A stretch of 64,000 bases of DNA. Origin: Smaragdicoccus niigatensis DSM 44881 = NBRC 103563. GTDB taxonomy: Bacteria; Actinomycetota; Actinomycetes; Mycobacteriales; Mycobacteriaceae. The translations under genes were made by a program, and so were the position numbers. The notes below the pieces were generated by a model. That model made no database searches and was not told the DNA's origin. It was given only the letters and a program-made list of their open reading frames with translations. The DNA is taken from assembly GCF_000380645.1 (NCBI RefSeq), contig NZ_AQXZ01000017.1, positions 310,001-374,000 of the forward strand, read 5' to 3'. Of this stretch, positions 1 through 8,875 are shown piece after piece (position 1 is the stretch's first letter; every line of letters begins with the position of its first letter).

Positions 1-909
1 GGTGTCGCGAACTCGGCGTACTTCGAGCATTCGCTGCTCGCGCGCCAGATGGGCGTCGAACTCGTCGAAGGTCGCGACCTGTTCTGCCGCGACAACACGG
101 TGTACATGCGGACGACGGCAGGGGAGCGCCAGGTCGACGTCATCTACCGGCGAATCGACGACGACTACCTCGATCCGATGCACTTCCGTCCGGACTCGGT
201 GCTAGGCATCGCCGGCATCCTCAACGCGGCTCGCGCGGGCAACGTGGTCATCTCCAGTGCGGTCGGTAACGGCGTCGGCGACGACAAGCTCACCTACACG
301 TACGTGCCCACGATCATCGAGTACTACCTCGGTGAAAAGCCACTGCTCCAGAACGTCGACACCTATCGCTGCTGGCTCGAGGAGGAGTGCGAAGAGGTCC
401 TCGACCGGATCAACGAGCTGGTTATCAAACCGGTCGAGGGATCGGGCGGCTACGGCATCGTGTTCGGACCCACAGCCACCCAGAAGGAGCTCGACCAAAT
501 GTCCCGCAAGATCAGGGGCAATCCGCGGGACTGGATCGCGCAGCCGGTCGTGCAGCTGTCGACCTCGCCGACGCGCGTGGGGGACAAGCTCGTGCCGCGG
601 CACCTCGATCTGCGGCCGTTCGCGGTCAACGACGGCGACAGCGTCTGGGTTCTTCCCGGCGGCCTCACTCGCGTCGCGTTGCGGGAGGGTTCGCTCGTCG
701 TGAACTCGAGCCAGGGCGGCGGAAGCAAGGACACCTGGGTACTCGCGAATCCATTCGTGAGCACCGAGCGTGAACTCGGCGGCGGTGAATTCGTCGGTGA
801 CGCACCAGAAGTCGGCGAGGCAGTGCAAGGGCCCGAGCTCACGTCATCCCAGCAGCAGCAACAGCAGCAGCAAGGCCGGATCGAGGAGGGCACCGATGCT
901 CGCACGTAA
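1..909 (+). CDS. Circularly permuted ATP-grasp protein, 3' part (5' truncated by window)
   Basis: The reading frame is open from base 1 ([20 protein letters not shown]), so the true start lies upstream; the Met at 49 is internal. The visible ~300 residues match the C-terminal half of the circularly permuted ATP-grasp type 2 family (DUF404/DUF407): the NSAYFEH and VEGRDLF segments, the [12 protein letters not shown] block, and [11 protein letters not shown], the likely nucleotide-binding glycine loop. These proteins are thought to make a peptide-like bond, but the substrate is unknown. Directly downstream come alpha-E and transglutaminase-like genes, the same trio as Rv2411c-Rv2409c in M. tuberculosis. 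The C-terminus carries an unusual run of eight glutamines just before the stop. The family call is firm; the function is inferred. Confidence 0.9.
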   Translation, partial: GVANSAYFEHSLLARQMGVELVEGRDLFCRDNTVYMRTTAGERQVDVIYRRIDDDYLDPMHFRPDSVLGIAGILNAARAGNVVISSAVGNGVGDDKLTYTYVPTIIEYYLGEKPLLQNVDTYRCWLEEECEEVLDRINELVIKPVEGSGGYGIVFGPTATQKELDQMSRKIRGNPRDWIAQPVVQLSTSPTRVGDKLVPRHLDLRPFAVNDGDSVWVLPGGLTRVALREGSLVVNSSQGGGSKDTWVLANPFVSTERELGGGEFVGDAPEVGEAVQGPELTSSQQQQQQQQGRIEEGTDART

Positions 910-1864
910 CGCGGAGTCGTTGTACTGGATCGGGCGCTACGTCGAGCGCGCCGATGACACCTCGCGAATCCTCGACGTTGCGGTGCACCAACTGCTCGAA
1001 GACGCGACGGTCGACCCGGACCGCATGTCCCGGCAGCTGCTTCGCGTCCTCGGCATCGAGCCGCCAGAGGGCGTGCTCGATGTGTGGTCGGTGACCGAGG
1101 TCGTCGCGTTCAGCAGGGAAAGCAGCAATTCGATCGTCAACTCGATCACCGCGGCTCGGGAGAACGCGCGCGGCGCCCGCGAGGTGACCTCGACCGAGAT
1201 GTTCGAGTGCCTCAACACGACCTACAACGCGCTCGGTGATCGGGAGCGGGCCGCCAAGCGTCTCGGGCCGCACGAGTTCTTCCGTTTCATCAAGGAACGC
1301 GCCGCAATGTTCGCCGGCCTCACGGACTCGACGATGAGCCGCGACGACGGCTACCGATTCCTCCTGCTGGGCATGTCGATCGAACGGATCGACATGATGG
1401 TGCGACTTCTGCTGTCGCGTGCGGGAGACAAGACTTCCTCGCCGGCGTGGGTCACGCTGCTGCGGTCTGCAGGCGGCCACGACAGCTATCTCCGCACCTA
1501 CCGCGGCGTTCTCGATGCGGCACTGGTGACCGAGTTCATCATGCTGGACCGGCTTTTCCCGAGGTCGGTGTTCCATACGGTGCGCGTTGCCGAGCGCTGC
1601 CTGCTCGAACTCGATCAACGGCCGGCTGGCTGGGTCGGTTCGCGACACGAGGCGCAGCGACTGCTCGGCCGGGCGCGGTCGGAACTGGAGTTCATGGGTG
1701 AAGGCGAGCTCATGAACGGACTTGCCGACCGTCTCGTTGCACTGCAGCAGACGTGCCGTGCGGTTGGTGAATCGATCGCCCTGCAGTACTTCCACGCTGC
1801 GCCCTGGGTGGCGTGGGTGGATTCGTCGGCGCGAACCGGCGCATTGGTGGAGGGAGAAGCGTGA
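896..1864 (+). CDS. Alpha-E domain protein (DUF403)
   Basis: This 322-residue, largely helical protein begins [20 protein letters not shown], the signature opening of the alpha-E (DUF403) family. The ATG at 896 overlaps the end of the upstream ATP-grasp gene by 14 bases and has a GAGGAGGG ribosome binding site just before it. Open frame continues upstream of 896, but that stretch only shadows the previous gene. Alpha-E proteins are always found with circularly permuted ATP-grasp and transglutaminase-like partners and are thought to form one peptide-modifying system; their own biochemistry is unproven. The next gene starts inside the stop codon (GTGA), which implies translational coupling. Confidence 0.93.
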   Translation: MLARNAESLYWIGRYVERADDTSRILDVAVHQLLEDATVDPDRMSRQLLRVLGIEPPEGVLDVWSVTEVVAFSRESSNSIVNSITAARENARGAREVTSTEMFECLNTTYNALGDRERAAKRLGPHEFFRFIKERAAMFAGLTDSTMSRDDGYRFLLLGMSIERIDMMVRLLLSRAGDKTSSPAWVTLLRSAGGHDSYLRTYRGVLDAALVTEFIMLDRLFPRSVFHTVRVAERCLLELDQRPAGWVGSRHEAQRLLGRARSELEFMGEGELMNGLADRLVALQQTCRAVGESIALQYFHAAPWVAWVDSSARTGALVEGEA

Positions 1865-2706
1865 CCTGGCGTATGCGTGTGGTGCACACGACCGAGTTCG
1901 AGTACGACCACCCGGTGGTGACGTCGTTCAACGAGGCTCGGGTGACGCCCCGCGGAGACACCCGGCAGAACGTCATCCTCAATCGTGTCGAGACATCTCC
2001 CGCGACCCGTGGTTACCGGTATCTCGATTACTGGGGCACTGCGGTCACGGCATTCGACCTGCATGCGCCGCACCTGCAGCTCATCGTGACGAGTTCGTCG
2101 GTCGTCGAAACGGACCGCAGTTGGGTGCCGGCGGAGTCGGAGGCGTCATGGGAGGATCTCGCGACCGATGTGGTCGCTGACCGGTACCACGAGCTATTGG
2201 TCCCGAGCCGCTACGTGCCCCGCGATCGAAAGCTCACCGCGATAGCGAAGACCCTGATGAAGGGCGCGAACCCGGTGCAGGCCGTCATCGCGGCAGTGAA
2301 CTGGGTGCATGCCGAGATGGAGTACGAAGCGGGTTCGACGTCGGTGCACACCTCGGCGGTCGAAGCGTGGGCGGACCGCAAGGGTGTCTGCCAGGACTAT
2401 GCCCACCTGACGTTGGTTCTGTTGCGCACCATGGGAATTCCGTCACGTTACGTGTCCGGCTACCTGCATCCGAAGAAGTCGGCCGAGATCGGTAAGACCG
2501 AAATCGGGGAGAGCCACGCCTGGATCGAGGCGTGGACGGGATCGTGGTGGGGCCTCGACCCGACGAACAACACCCCGATCACCGAGCAGCACGTGACTGT
2601 CGGAACGGGCCGTGATTACTCCGATGTGGCGCCGCTGAAGGGAATCATCTCGGGCGGCGGTACGGCGGACTTGAAGGTGACCGTTGAGGTGACGCGGCTG
2701 GGCTAG
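1861..2706 (+). CDS. Transglutaminase-like family protein
   Basis: This 281-residue protein has a bacterial transglutaminase N-terminal region (MRVVHTTEFEYDHPVVTSFN) and a transglutaminase/protease-like core. The catalytic triad is visible: Cys in DRKGVCQDYAH, His in GESHAWIEAW and Asp in WGLDPTNN. It probably acts as a cysteine peptidase or amide-bond enzyme together with the two upstream proteins. I chose the GTG at 1861, which overlaps the upstream stop as GTGA and follows GGAGGGAGAAGC; an in-frame ATG at 1873 is a second option. A palindromic repeat begins 6 bases after its stop codon and may end the transcript. Confidence 0.93.
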   Translation: MTWRMRVVHTTEFEYDHPVVTSFNEARVTPRGDTRQNVILNRVETSPATRGYRYLDYWGTAVTAFDLHAPHLQLIVTSSSVVETDRSWVPAESEASWEDLATDVVADRYHELLVPSRYVPRDRKLTAIAKTLMKGANPVQAVIAAVNWVHAEMEYEAGSTSVHTSAVEAWADRKGVCQDYAHLTLVLLRTMGIPSRYVSGYLHPKKSAEIGKTEIGESHAWIEAWTGSWWGLDPTNNTPITEQHVTVGTGRDYSDVAPLKGIISGGGTADLKVTVEVTRLG

Positions 2707-2711
2707 ACGCT

Positions 2712-2763
2712 CTGCACCCTGACGTTGGTTCGTCCGCGCCGGAAAACCAGCGTCAGGGTGCAG
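2712..2763. repeat. Dispersed palindromic repeat, copy A
   Basis: An inverted repeat with 19-base arms (2712-2730, CTGCACCCTGACGTTGGTT; and 2745-2763) that differ at one position, around a 14-base loop. It begins 6 bases after a stop codon. The same arm sequence recurs at 37438, 55436 and 56401, so this is a family of dispersed elements and not a gene-specific terminator. There is no T-run. It could work as a bidirectional transcription barrier or be a REP/MITE-like element. Confidence 0.85.
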
Positions 2764-2807
2764 CGCGGTGGCTGTTTGGCCGCAGGTCCGCCGGGTACGC
2801 GGCTGTC

Positions 2808-3359
2808 ATGACCTCACCCACTCGTTCCTTGATCGGCCTCAAAGTCGCGATTCTCGCCACGGACGGCGTCGAGGAGGTCGAACTCGTTCAGCCTCGGGAT
2901 GTGCTCTCGGCGGCAGGTGCGACGACCCAGTTGGTTTCGGTGCACCTCGGCCAGATCCAGGCGATGAATCATGACGTCGAGAAGGGAAACTCCTACGTCG
3001 TGGACCAACTCGTCGGCGACGTCACGCCCGACGACTTCGACGCTTTGCTCCTGCCTGGTGGGACAACCAATCCCGACAAACTCCGCCGCAGTCCAGAAGC
3101 GGTCGACTTCGTGAAGGGATTCTTCGCCCGCTCGAAGCCGGTCGCCGCGATCTGCCACGGGCCGTGGATGCTCGTCGAGGCGGATGTCGTTCGCGGGCGA
3201 ACCCTCACGAGCTACCCGAGTATTCACACCGATATTCGCAACGCCGGCGGGGAAGTGACGGACGAGGAAGTGGTCGTCGACGATCAGCTCGTCACGAGCC
3301 GGAACCCGCAGGATCTGCCGGCTTTCTGCACGAAGATCGTCGAGGTGTTCCGGGCCTGA
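2808..3359 (+). CDS. PfpI/DJ-1 family protein (class I glutamine amidotransferase fold)
   Basis: A 183-residue single-domain protein. LKVAILATDGVEEVEL is the first strand and acidic loop of the PfpI/DJ-1 fold, and AICHGPWML is the nucleophile elbow with the reactive Cys followed by His, as in PfpI-type peptidases and YraA/YhbO general stress proteins. Known members act as chaperones, deglycases or stress proteins in the cytoplasm; which applies here cannot be told. It starts at ATG 2808, ~45 bases after copy A of the palindromic repeat, and seems to be transcribed alone. Confidence 0.9.
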   Translation: MTSPTRSLIGLKVAILATDGVEEVELVQPRDVLSAAGATTQLVSVHLGQIQAMNHDVEKGNSYVVDQLVGDVTPDDFDALLLPGGTTNPDKLRRSPEAVDFVKGFFARSKPVAAICHGPWMLVEADVVRGRTLTSYPSIHTDIRNAGGEVTDEEVVVDDQLVTSRNPQDLPAFCTKIVEVFRA

Positions 3360-3406
3360 CTGTCGAACTGACCCAACTGGGCTGACGTTAGGCCCACACT
3401 GTCGTC

Positions 3407-4885
3407 ATGGCTGATGCAGGCGTCACGACGACACCGGATACGTTCGAGCTCTGCGTCGTCGGTGCGGGCATCGCCGGTCTCAATGCCCTGGTTGCCGCGA
3501 CCAAGTACCTCGGTCGGAACGACCGCGTTGTTCTGGTGGATGCACGCCAGCGGCCTGGCGGCATGTGGGTCGACACCTACGACTACGTCCGGTTGCACCA
3601 GCCACACCGGATCTTCACCGCTGGCAACATCGCGTGGCGGCCCCGCCGCGAGCCAAGTTATCTCGCCGCCAAGACAGAAGTGCTCGACCACCTGCAGCAT
3701 TGCGTCGATGTCGCACGGCACAAGGTCGACCTCACCGAACAGTTCGGCTGCGAATACCTCGATCATGAGGAAGCGGCCGGATCGATTCACGTGCGGTTCC
3801 GCGCGCCGGACGGTCAGGTGCGCGTCGTGACCACCAAGCGGCTGATCAAGGCCTTCGGGAACCGCGTGCTCCCGAGCAGTCCGTTGTCGTTGTCGAGTGC
3901 GAACGTTCGCTCGACGACGCCAGAGCGGCTGACCGCTGAGTCCGAGGAACTGACCGCCAGTGTCAGCCCGGTCTGGATCATCGGCAGCGGAAAGACCGCG
4001 ATCGACACCGCGCACATGCTGTTGACGGCCGATCCCGGGCGGTCGGTCAACATGGTCGCCGGATCGGGCACCTTCTTCTCCCGGCGCGAGACGTTCTTCC
4101 CGACGGGCGTGCAGCGCTGGGTGGGTGGAACGCGCATCAACGCCATGCTGCGAGAAACCGCACTTCGGTTCGACGGCACCAATGAAGACGACGTCGCGCG
4201 CTGGTTCCAGGAGACCTACGGCCTCAACCCGGCCGGTGCTGCCCGACAGTTCTTCAGCGCCTATCTGTCGGAACAGGAGTGCACGACAGTGCAGTCTGGG
4301 CTGGACCACGTCGAGGCGGGTTATCTGGCCGATGTGGCTGATTCGCCGGCTGGCCCGGAACTGGTCTTCCGGGACGGGAGAAAGCTGCCCATCCCGGCGG
4401 GTAGCTGGATCGTCAATTGCACGGGCTACCTGGTCCGGACGCCACACCCGTATGAGCCATTCGTTTCCGAATCGGGGAACGTCGCATCTGTGCAATTGCG
4501 GTCGTGCGTCACGGGCCCCTTCACCTCGTTCGCGGGGTATTACGTCAGCCATCTGATGTTTCGCGAGAAACTTGGCACCGCAGGCCTTTACGAACTTGAC
4601 CTAGAGGCGCTCGGGGAGAAGTCCAGGACGGCCCTCATGTATGCCGCCTTCACGCAGTCGCTGCTGAACCTCGGGATCGTCGCCGGTGCCCTGCCGAACA
4701 AGGTCATCTTGGATTGCGGGTTGGACTTCGATCGCTGGTATCCAGCACCGCGCCGAATGGCCGGGGCGATCGGTTTGCTGCTTACTCAGCGGGCTGACCG
4801 GAAGCACTGTGTGTCCGCCCTGACGGCGCTGTCCGAGAGATTCGACGTTCGCTTTGGACGGGTACAGGTCGGGGGCTCGGCCTAG
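3407..4885 (+). CDS. FAD/NAD(P)-binding oxidoreductase (monooxygenase-like)
   Basis: A 492-residue flavoprotein. An N-terminal FAD-binding Rossmann motif (VVGAGIAGLNAL, residues ~18-29) and a second nucleotide-binding motif (IIGSGKTAID, near residue 190) give the two-dinucleotide layout of flavin-containing monooxygenases and related pyridine nucleotide oxidoreductases. The substrate cannot be inferred. The N-terminus has no signal peptide and the protein should be soluble. It lies convergent to the PemK/MazF-like gene with only 3 bases between the two stop codons. The fold is secure, the reaction is not. Confidence 0.85.
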   Translation: MADAGVTTTPDTFELCVVGAGIAGLNALVAATKYLGRNDRVVLVDARQRPGGMWVDTYDYVRLHQPHRIFTAGNIAWRPRREPSYLAAKTEVLDHLQHCVDVARHKVDLTEQFGCEYLDHEEAAGSIHVRFRAPDGQVRVVTTKRLIKAFGNRVLPSSPLSLSSANVRSTTPERLTAESEELTASVSPVWIIGSGKTAIDTAHMLLTADPGRSVNMVAGSGTFFSRRETFFPTGVQRWVGGTRINAMLRETALRFDGTNEDDVARWFQETYGLNPAGAARQFFSAYLSEQECTTVQSGLDHVEAGYLADVADSPAGPELVFRDGRKLPIPAGSWIVNCTGYLVRTPHPYEPFVSESGNVASVQLRSCVTGPFTSFAGYYVSHLMFREKLGTAGLYELDLEALGEKSRTALMYAAFTQSLLNLGIVAGALPNKVILDCGLDFDRWYPAPRRMAGAIGLLLTQRADRKHCVSALTALSERFDVRFGRVQVGGSA

Positions 4886-4888
4886 CGG

Positions 4889-5401
4889 TTAACGCCGCCA
4901 GCGGTACTCGTTCACCAATCGCACCGCGACCTGCTCGAACGCCACCTTCCCAAGCACGGCACCCTCGCGCCGAATACCGGCCTCCGGCACGTCGAGCACC
5001 CGATCCAGCCGAATCCAACTCGGCCGGCGCTCGGCATCCCATTCGCCTTCGCCGAGGTACATCCAGTTCGGGTCGGCCTCACGCCGGGGGTTCGACGACA
5101 GCATCAAGCCGAGAAGTTTCGGGCCGATCCGGCCGACGACGAGAACCGGGCGGTCCTTGCCCTGAGTGGCATCTTCTTCGAACGTGACCCACGTCCACAC
5201 GACTTCGCCGGGGTCGGCTTTGCCGTCGAGGTCGGGGGAGTACGCGATGCGACGCGCACGCTCTTCAGTCGGTCGCGCATTGGAAGCGACGGGGCGGCCC
5301 TGCTTCGTGGGCGGTTTCTGGAGTTGGCCAATGAGCTTCGGACCCTGCTGGACCACGAAGTTGCCGAGATCACGCCCGAGGGAGCCCCAGTTGATCGCCA
5401 T
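4889..5401 (-). CDS. PemK/MazF-like family protein divergent from lepA
   Basis: A 170-residue protein with a basic ~50-residue N-terminal extension and a C-terminal SH3-like barrel of the PemK/MazF type; GKDRPVLVVGRIGPKLLGLML is the core strand block (compare the RPVLVV of MazF toxins). GEVVWTWVTFEED is the first strand. No antitoxin gene is adjacent. It sits divergent to lepA with 52 bases between the start codons, an arrangement also seen in mycobacteria (Rv2405/lepA). The conserved position and missing antitoxin make a housekeeping or RNA-binding role as likely as a toxin role. The family call is good, the activity unknown. Confidence 0.8.
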   Translation of the reverse strand: MAINWGSLGRDLGNFVVQQGPKLIGQLQKPPTKQGRPVASNARPTEERARRIAYSPDLDGKADPGEVVWTWVTFEEDATQGKDRPVLVVGRIGPKLLGLMLSSNPRREADPNWMYLGEGEWDAERRPSWIRLDRVLDVPEAGIRREGAVLGKVAFEQVAVRLVNEYRWRR

Positions 5402-5453
5402 AACCTCTGAGGATAGTCACGCCCTTGAACTGTGAGATTCTGTATGCACCCCT

Positions 5454-7328
5454 GTGAGAGAGGTACAGACGATTTCCACGTTCGCCGACACGACGTTCAC
5501 GGACCCGAGCCAGATCCGGAACTTCTGCATCATCGCGCATATCGACCACGGCAAGTCCACGCTGGCCGACCGGATGCTCCAACTCACCGGTGTCGTGGCC
5601 GAACGTGACATGCGCGCTCAGTACCTCGACCGCATGGACATCGAGCGGGAACGCGGAATCACGATCAAGGCGCAGAACGTCCGACTTCCATGGACCGTTC
5701 GCGAGGGTGAGCACAAGGGCGAGAACTTCGTTCTGCACCTCATCGACACACCCGGCCACGTCGACTTCACGTACGAGGTCTCCCGTGCACTCGAGGCATG
5801 TGAGGGCGCGATTCTGCTGGTCGACGCTGCGCAGGGCATCGAGGCGCAGACGCTCGCGAACCTCTACATGGCTCTCGACAAAGAACTGGAGATCGTCCCG
5901 GTTCTGAACAAGATCGACCTGCCGGCGGCTGACCCGGAACGCTATGCCGAGGAGATCGCGCACATCATTGGCTGCGAACCCGACGACGTGCTGCGCGTAT
6001 CTGGCAAGACCGGCATGGGTGTTCCAGAACTGCTCGATCACGTGATCCGTAAGGTGCCGCCGCCCGTCGGTAACGCTGATGGGCCCGCGCGCGCGATGAT
6101 CTTCGACTCGGTCTATGACACCTACCGAGGCGTCATCACCTATATCCGTGTGGTGGACGGCAAGCTGTCGCCGCGCGAGAAGATCAAAATGATGTCGACG
6201 GGCGCAACGCACGAACTCCTCGAAATCGGCATCGTGTCGCCGGAGCCGAAGCCCACTCAGGGCCTTGGCGTCGGTGAGGTTGGTTACCTCATCACGGGTG
6301 TGAAGGACGTTCGGCAGTCGAAGGTCGGTGACACTGTCACCTCGATGCGCAACGGTGCGACGGAGGCTCTCACCGGCTACCGCGAGCCGCGGCCGATGGT
6401 CTACTCGGGTCTGTATCCGGTGGATGGCTCCGACTATCCGGTGCTGCGTGAAGCACTCGAGAAGCTTCAGCTCAACGACGCAGCGCTGGTGTGGGAGCCG
6501 GAGACCTCGGTCGCGCTGGGCTTCGGATTCCGGTGTGGATTCCTCGGGCTGCTGCATATGGAAATCACGCGGGAGCGGCTCGAGCGTGAGTCCAATCTCG
6601 ATCTGATCAGCACGGCCCCGAACGTCGTGTACCGAGTGGTCGGCGAGGATGGCTCGGATCGGGTTGTCACCAACCCCACGGACTGGCCGTCGGGCAAGAT
6701 CCGCGAAGTCCATGAACCGGTCGTGAAGTGCTCGATCCTGACGCCGAGTGAGTACATCGGCACGATCATGGAGCTGTGCCAGTCGCGCCGCGGCGAGCTG
6801 GGGGGTATGGACTATCTCTCGGAGACGCGCGTCGAGATGCGGTACACGTTGCCGATGGGCGAGATCATCTTCGACTTCTTCGACTCGCTGAAGTCGCGCA
6901 CCAAGGGTTACGCGTCGCTCGACTACGAGGAGTCCGGCGAACAGGTTGCCGATCTCGTCAAGGTCGACATTCTCTTGCAGGGTGAGGCCGTTGACGCGTT
7001 CTCGGCGATCGTGCACCGCGACTCCGCCGCCGCGTACGGGAACAAGATGACCACGAAGCTGAAGCAGCTCATTCCACGTCAGCAGTTCGAGGTGCCGATC
7101 CAGGCCGCTATCGGCTCCAAAATCATTGCGCGCGAAAACATCAGCGCAATCCGTAAGGACGTCTTGGCGAAGTGCTACGGCGGTGACATCACCCGTAAGC
7201 GCAAGCTGCTCGAGAAGCAGAAAGAGGGCAAGAAGCGCATGAAGACGATCGGTCGCGTCGACGTGCCGCAGGAGGCCTTCGTCGCTGCGCTGTCGTCCGA
7301 GGCGGGTTCGGACAAGCCGAAGAAGTAG
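5454..7328 (+). CDS. lepA: Elongation factor 4 (LepA), ribosome back-translocase GTPase
   Basis: At 624 residues this is full-length LepA. The P-loop AHIDHGKST lies at residues 28-36, with DTPGHVDF near residue 100 and NKID (base recognition) near 155; domains II, III and V and the LepA-specific C-terminal domain ([20 protein letters not shown], then the [16 protein letters not shown] tail) follow. It is a cytoplasmic, ribosome-dependent GTPase that helps stalled or mis-translocated ribosomes. The start is GTG 5454; no strong Shine-Dalgarno is visible and no better in-frame start exists before the conserved [19 protein letters not shown] segment. A very strong palindrome follows 4 bases after the stop. 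Confidence 0.98.
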   Translation: MREVQTISTFADTTFTDPSQIRNFCIIAHIDHGKSTLADRMLQLTGVVAERDMRAQYLDRMDIERERGITIKAQNVRLPWTVREGEHKGENFVLHLIDTPGHVDFTYEVSRALEACEGAILLVDAAQGIEAQTLANLYMALDKELEIVPVLNKIDLPAADPERYAEEIAHIIGCEPDDVLRVSGKTGMGVPELLDHVIRKVPPPVGNADGPARAMIFDSVYDTYRGVITYIRVVDGKLSPREKIKMMSTGATHELLEIGIVSPEPKPTQGLGVGEVGYLITGVKDVRQSKVGDTVTSMRNGATEALTGYREPRPMVYSGLYPVDGSDYPVLREALEKLQLNDAALVWEPETSVALGFGFRCGFLGLLHMEITRERLERESNLDLISTAPNVVYRVVGEDGSDRVVTNPTDWPSGKIREVHEPVVKCSILTPSEYIGTIMELCQSRRGELGGMDYLSETRVEMRYTLPMGEIIFDFFDSLKSRTKGYASLDYEESGEQVADLVKVDILLQGEAVDAFSAIVHRDSAAAYGNKMTTKLKQLIPRQQFEVPIQAAIGSKIIARENISAIRKDVLAKCYGGDITRKRKLLEKQKEGKKRMKTIGRVDVPQEAFVAALSSEAGSDKPKK

Positions 7329-7331
7329 CTC

Positions 7332-7403
7332 AACGGCCAAGGGACCTGACAGTCTTTCCATCGAAATATGTTGATGGCGAAGCTGTCAGGTCCCTTGGCC
7401 GTT
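7332..7403. repeat. Long perfect palindrome after lepA (terminator-like)
   Basis: Two 21-base arms (7332-7352 and 7383-7403; core GGCCAAGGGACCTGACAG and its complement) pair perfectly. The 30-base loop holds a further 5-bp stem (CCATC 7358-7362 with GATGG 7373-7377). It starts 4 bases after the lepA stop codon. It can fold as a strong hairpin in RNA from either strand but lacks a U-tract. It is unrelated in sequence to the CTGCACCCTCACG palindrome family. Confidence 0.85.
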
Positions 7404-7504
7404 TCGCATCGAACGATGCGTCAAAACGTGACACGCCGGTGACCCTGCCGACACGCGGACCGCCACCTGCTTGCTTAGACAAAACTGTGCAAGGAACTAG
7501 GCTC

Positions 7505-7526
7505 GTGACGTTGGTCACGCTAAGTT
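7505..7526 (+). promoter_or_regulatory. Putative promoter with CRP-like GTGA-N6-TCAC site
   Basis: GTGACGTTGGTCAC (7505-7518) fits the GTGA-N6-TCAC core recognised by CRP/GlxR-type actinobacterial regulators. It lies directly before TAAGTT (7521-7526), which fits the TANNNT -10 box. This would place the site over the -35/spacer region of a promoter for the gene starting at 7594. It is a motif match only. Confidence 0.35.
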
Positions 7527-7559
7527 GAGGCAGCGTGCTCTAGCGCAGAACTAGTGGTC

Positions 7560-7575
7560 GGTGCATCGATGCACC
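7560..7575. promoter_or_regulatory. 16-bp perfect palindrome in the 5' leader of the 7594 gene
   Basis: GGTGCATCGATGCACC is a perfect 16-bp palindrome. It covers the in-frame GTG at 7561, which supports the later TTG at 7594 (6 bases after GAGG) as the real start and puts the palindrome in the untranslated leader, where it could be an operator or a small hairpin. Confidence 0.45.
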
Positions 7576-7593
7576 CGGACGACGAGGTTTGTA

Positions 7594-8118
7594 TTGGCTG
7601 TCATGAAGGTTTCGGCCGGCGTTGCCGCTGGCTACCTCTTGGCACGTGACGAAAACGTTCACGGCGCCGCCAAGAGTGCAGGCACCAACAACGCTGTCGT
7701 CAACGGCATGAAGCGTATCGGTGCAGCCGCGCAGCAGGCGGAAGCCGCGCTCCAGCGCGTCGACACCATGGCTGACCACGCGAGCAACGTCATGACCGAG
7801 GTATCGCAGCTGGTAGGCGTTGCGGAGCCGATGTTTCGGGACCTTGATGAGACTCTCGCCATGGCCCGCGCCGAACTCAGTGGCCTTACCGAGATCCGCG
7901 CTAACGTCGACGAGGTTTTCGCCCGCGTCGACCAGATCATCGGACTCATCGAGTTCTTCTTGACGCCGGCCTTCATCGCGCGGCGGAAGATCGAGGAACT
8001 GTGCGAGACGCTCGATTGGATTCGTTCCGGACTGCGTCGGCCCAAGCGCCGCACGCCGGCCCGGCCCACGCATGTGGCCCAGCTCATTCCGATCACGGAA
8101 AGCCGATTGGCTGGCTGA
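7594..8118 (+). CDS. Conserved-type helical protein of unknown function
   Basis: A 174-residue protein if started at TTG 7594 (GAGG six bases upstream); ATG 7603 and GTG 7561 are alternatives. A short hydrophobic N-terminus (VSAGVAAGYLLARD) may be a weak membrane or signal segment. It is followed by a long amphipathic helical region with evenly spaced Asp/Val/Met residues (VDTMADHASNVMTEVSQLVG, VDEVFARVDQIIGLIEFFL), reminiscent of DUF948-like proteins, and a basic C-terminus (RRPKRRTPARP). I do not recognise the family. It is followed by a hairpin terminator and then CsbD-like genes, so it may belong to the same stress-type cluster. Confidence 0.6.
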   Translation: MAVMKVSAGVAAGYLLARDENVHGAAKSAGTNNAVVNGMKRIGAAAQQAEAALQRVDTMADHASNVMTEVSQLVGVAEPMFRDLDETLAMARAELSGLTEIRANVDEVFARVDQIIGLIEFFLTPAFIARRKIEELCETLDWIRSGLRRPKRRTPARPTHVAQLIPITESRLAG

Positions 8119-8134
8119 CCTGCCAAAACTCTCT

Positions 8135-8168
8135 CAAACTGCCCGGCACACAAGTGCCGGGCAGTTTG
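8135..8168 (+). terminator. Hairpin terminator (no U-tract)
   Basis: CAAACTGCCCGGCAC (8135-8149) pairs perfectly with 8154-8168 around a 4-base loop (ACAA). It lies 17 bases after the stop of the upstream gene. The strong GC stem without a T-run is typical of actinobacterial terminators. Confidence 0.7.
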
Positions 8169-8286
8169 CGTATCTGCCTGATCGGGTAGGCCGTGGGGGT
8201 GAAGGTTGAGGGCTGTCCAGCGCTGGACAGGCTCACAAATGCACAACCGAATGAGTCGGATTCGACCGACTCGAGAAGGTGATGTG

Positions 8287-8874
8287 ATGTCCGAAGAGGG
8301 CAACAACTCTGAGAATGCAACCGCCGGAAGCACGCTGAACCGATACGCCAATGTCATTGCGGGCAAGGCTCAGGAAACCGTGGGCACGGTGATCGGGGAC
8401 GGCGAGATGGCCGCGCGGGGAAAGCTTCGAGAAGAAGCCGCCCAAGCCAAGAGGGCCGCCGCTCGATCCGATACGCGGGCCGCGGACGAAGAGCGGGCAG
8501 CTGCCGAACAACGTCGTGACGCCATCTATGCCGACCGCGAAACCATGGCGGACGCGGAACGGGAATTCGGCAAGAAGCAGCGCGAGATCGCCGAGGATGC
8601 AACGACTGCCGCTGAACAGATTGCGGCACAGGAACAACGCGCCCTCGACGAGAAGCTCGAACGCATCGAAGGCCGCGCGGCGACCACAATCTGGCGGGTC
8701 GCCGAAGAGGCTGATCAGAAGTCGAGCGAAGCTGCCGCAGAGCGTTCATTTGCGGACGCGGAGTATCGCCGGCTGATTAACGAGGCGGAGATCGCCGAAG
8801 AGCAGGCCAAAGCACATCGCGAAGAAGCGGCCATTTATCGCCGCTTTGCCGACAAAGCCACGAAGGGACACTGA
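8287..8874 (+). CDS. CsbD-like protein with long Ala/Glu coiled coil
   Basis: A 195-residue protein. Residues ~15-50 (NRYANVIAGKAQETVGTVIG, then EMAARGKLREEAAQAK) resemble the CsbD general stress motif (G-K-x-Q-E-x-x-G plus the A-x-G-K repeat). The rest is a highly charged Ala/Glu/Arg/Lys helix that should form a long coiled coil. There is no membrane segment. The ATG at 8287 follows GAGAAGG; an upstream extension from 8206 lacks a ribosome binding site. It is coupled to the next gene (TGATATG). CsbD proteins are stress-induced and of unknown biochemistry; the CsbD-coiled coil fusion is the notable point. Confidence 0.7.
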   Translation: MSEEGNNSENATAGSTLNRYANVIAGKAQETVGTVIGDGEMAARGKLREEAAQAKRAAARSDTRAADEERAAAEQRRDAIYADRETMADAEREFGKKQREIAEDATTAAEQIAAQEQRALDEKLERIEGRAATTIWRVAEEADQKSSEAAAERSFADAEYRRLINEAEIAEEQAKAHREEAAIYRRFADKATKGH

Positions 8875-8875
8875 T

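Noticed and set aside
4889-5401. Classical MazEF toxin-antitoxin module
   Set aside because: The MazF-like protein has no adjacent antitoxin gene and keeps a conserved position by lepA, so a two-gene toxin-antitoxin call is not supported.
5370-7361. 663-codon open frame antisense to lepA
   Set aside because: High-GC shadow of the lepA codon pattern; lepA itself is unambiguous.
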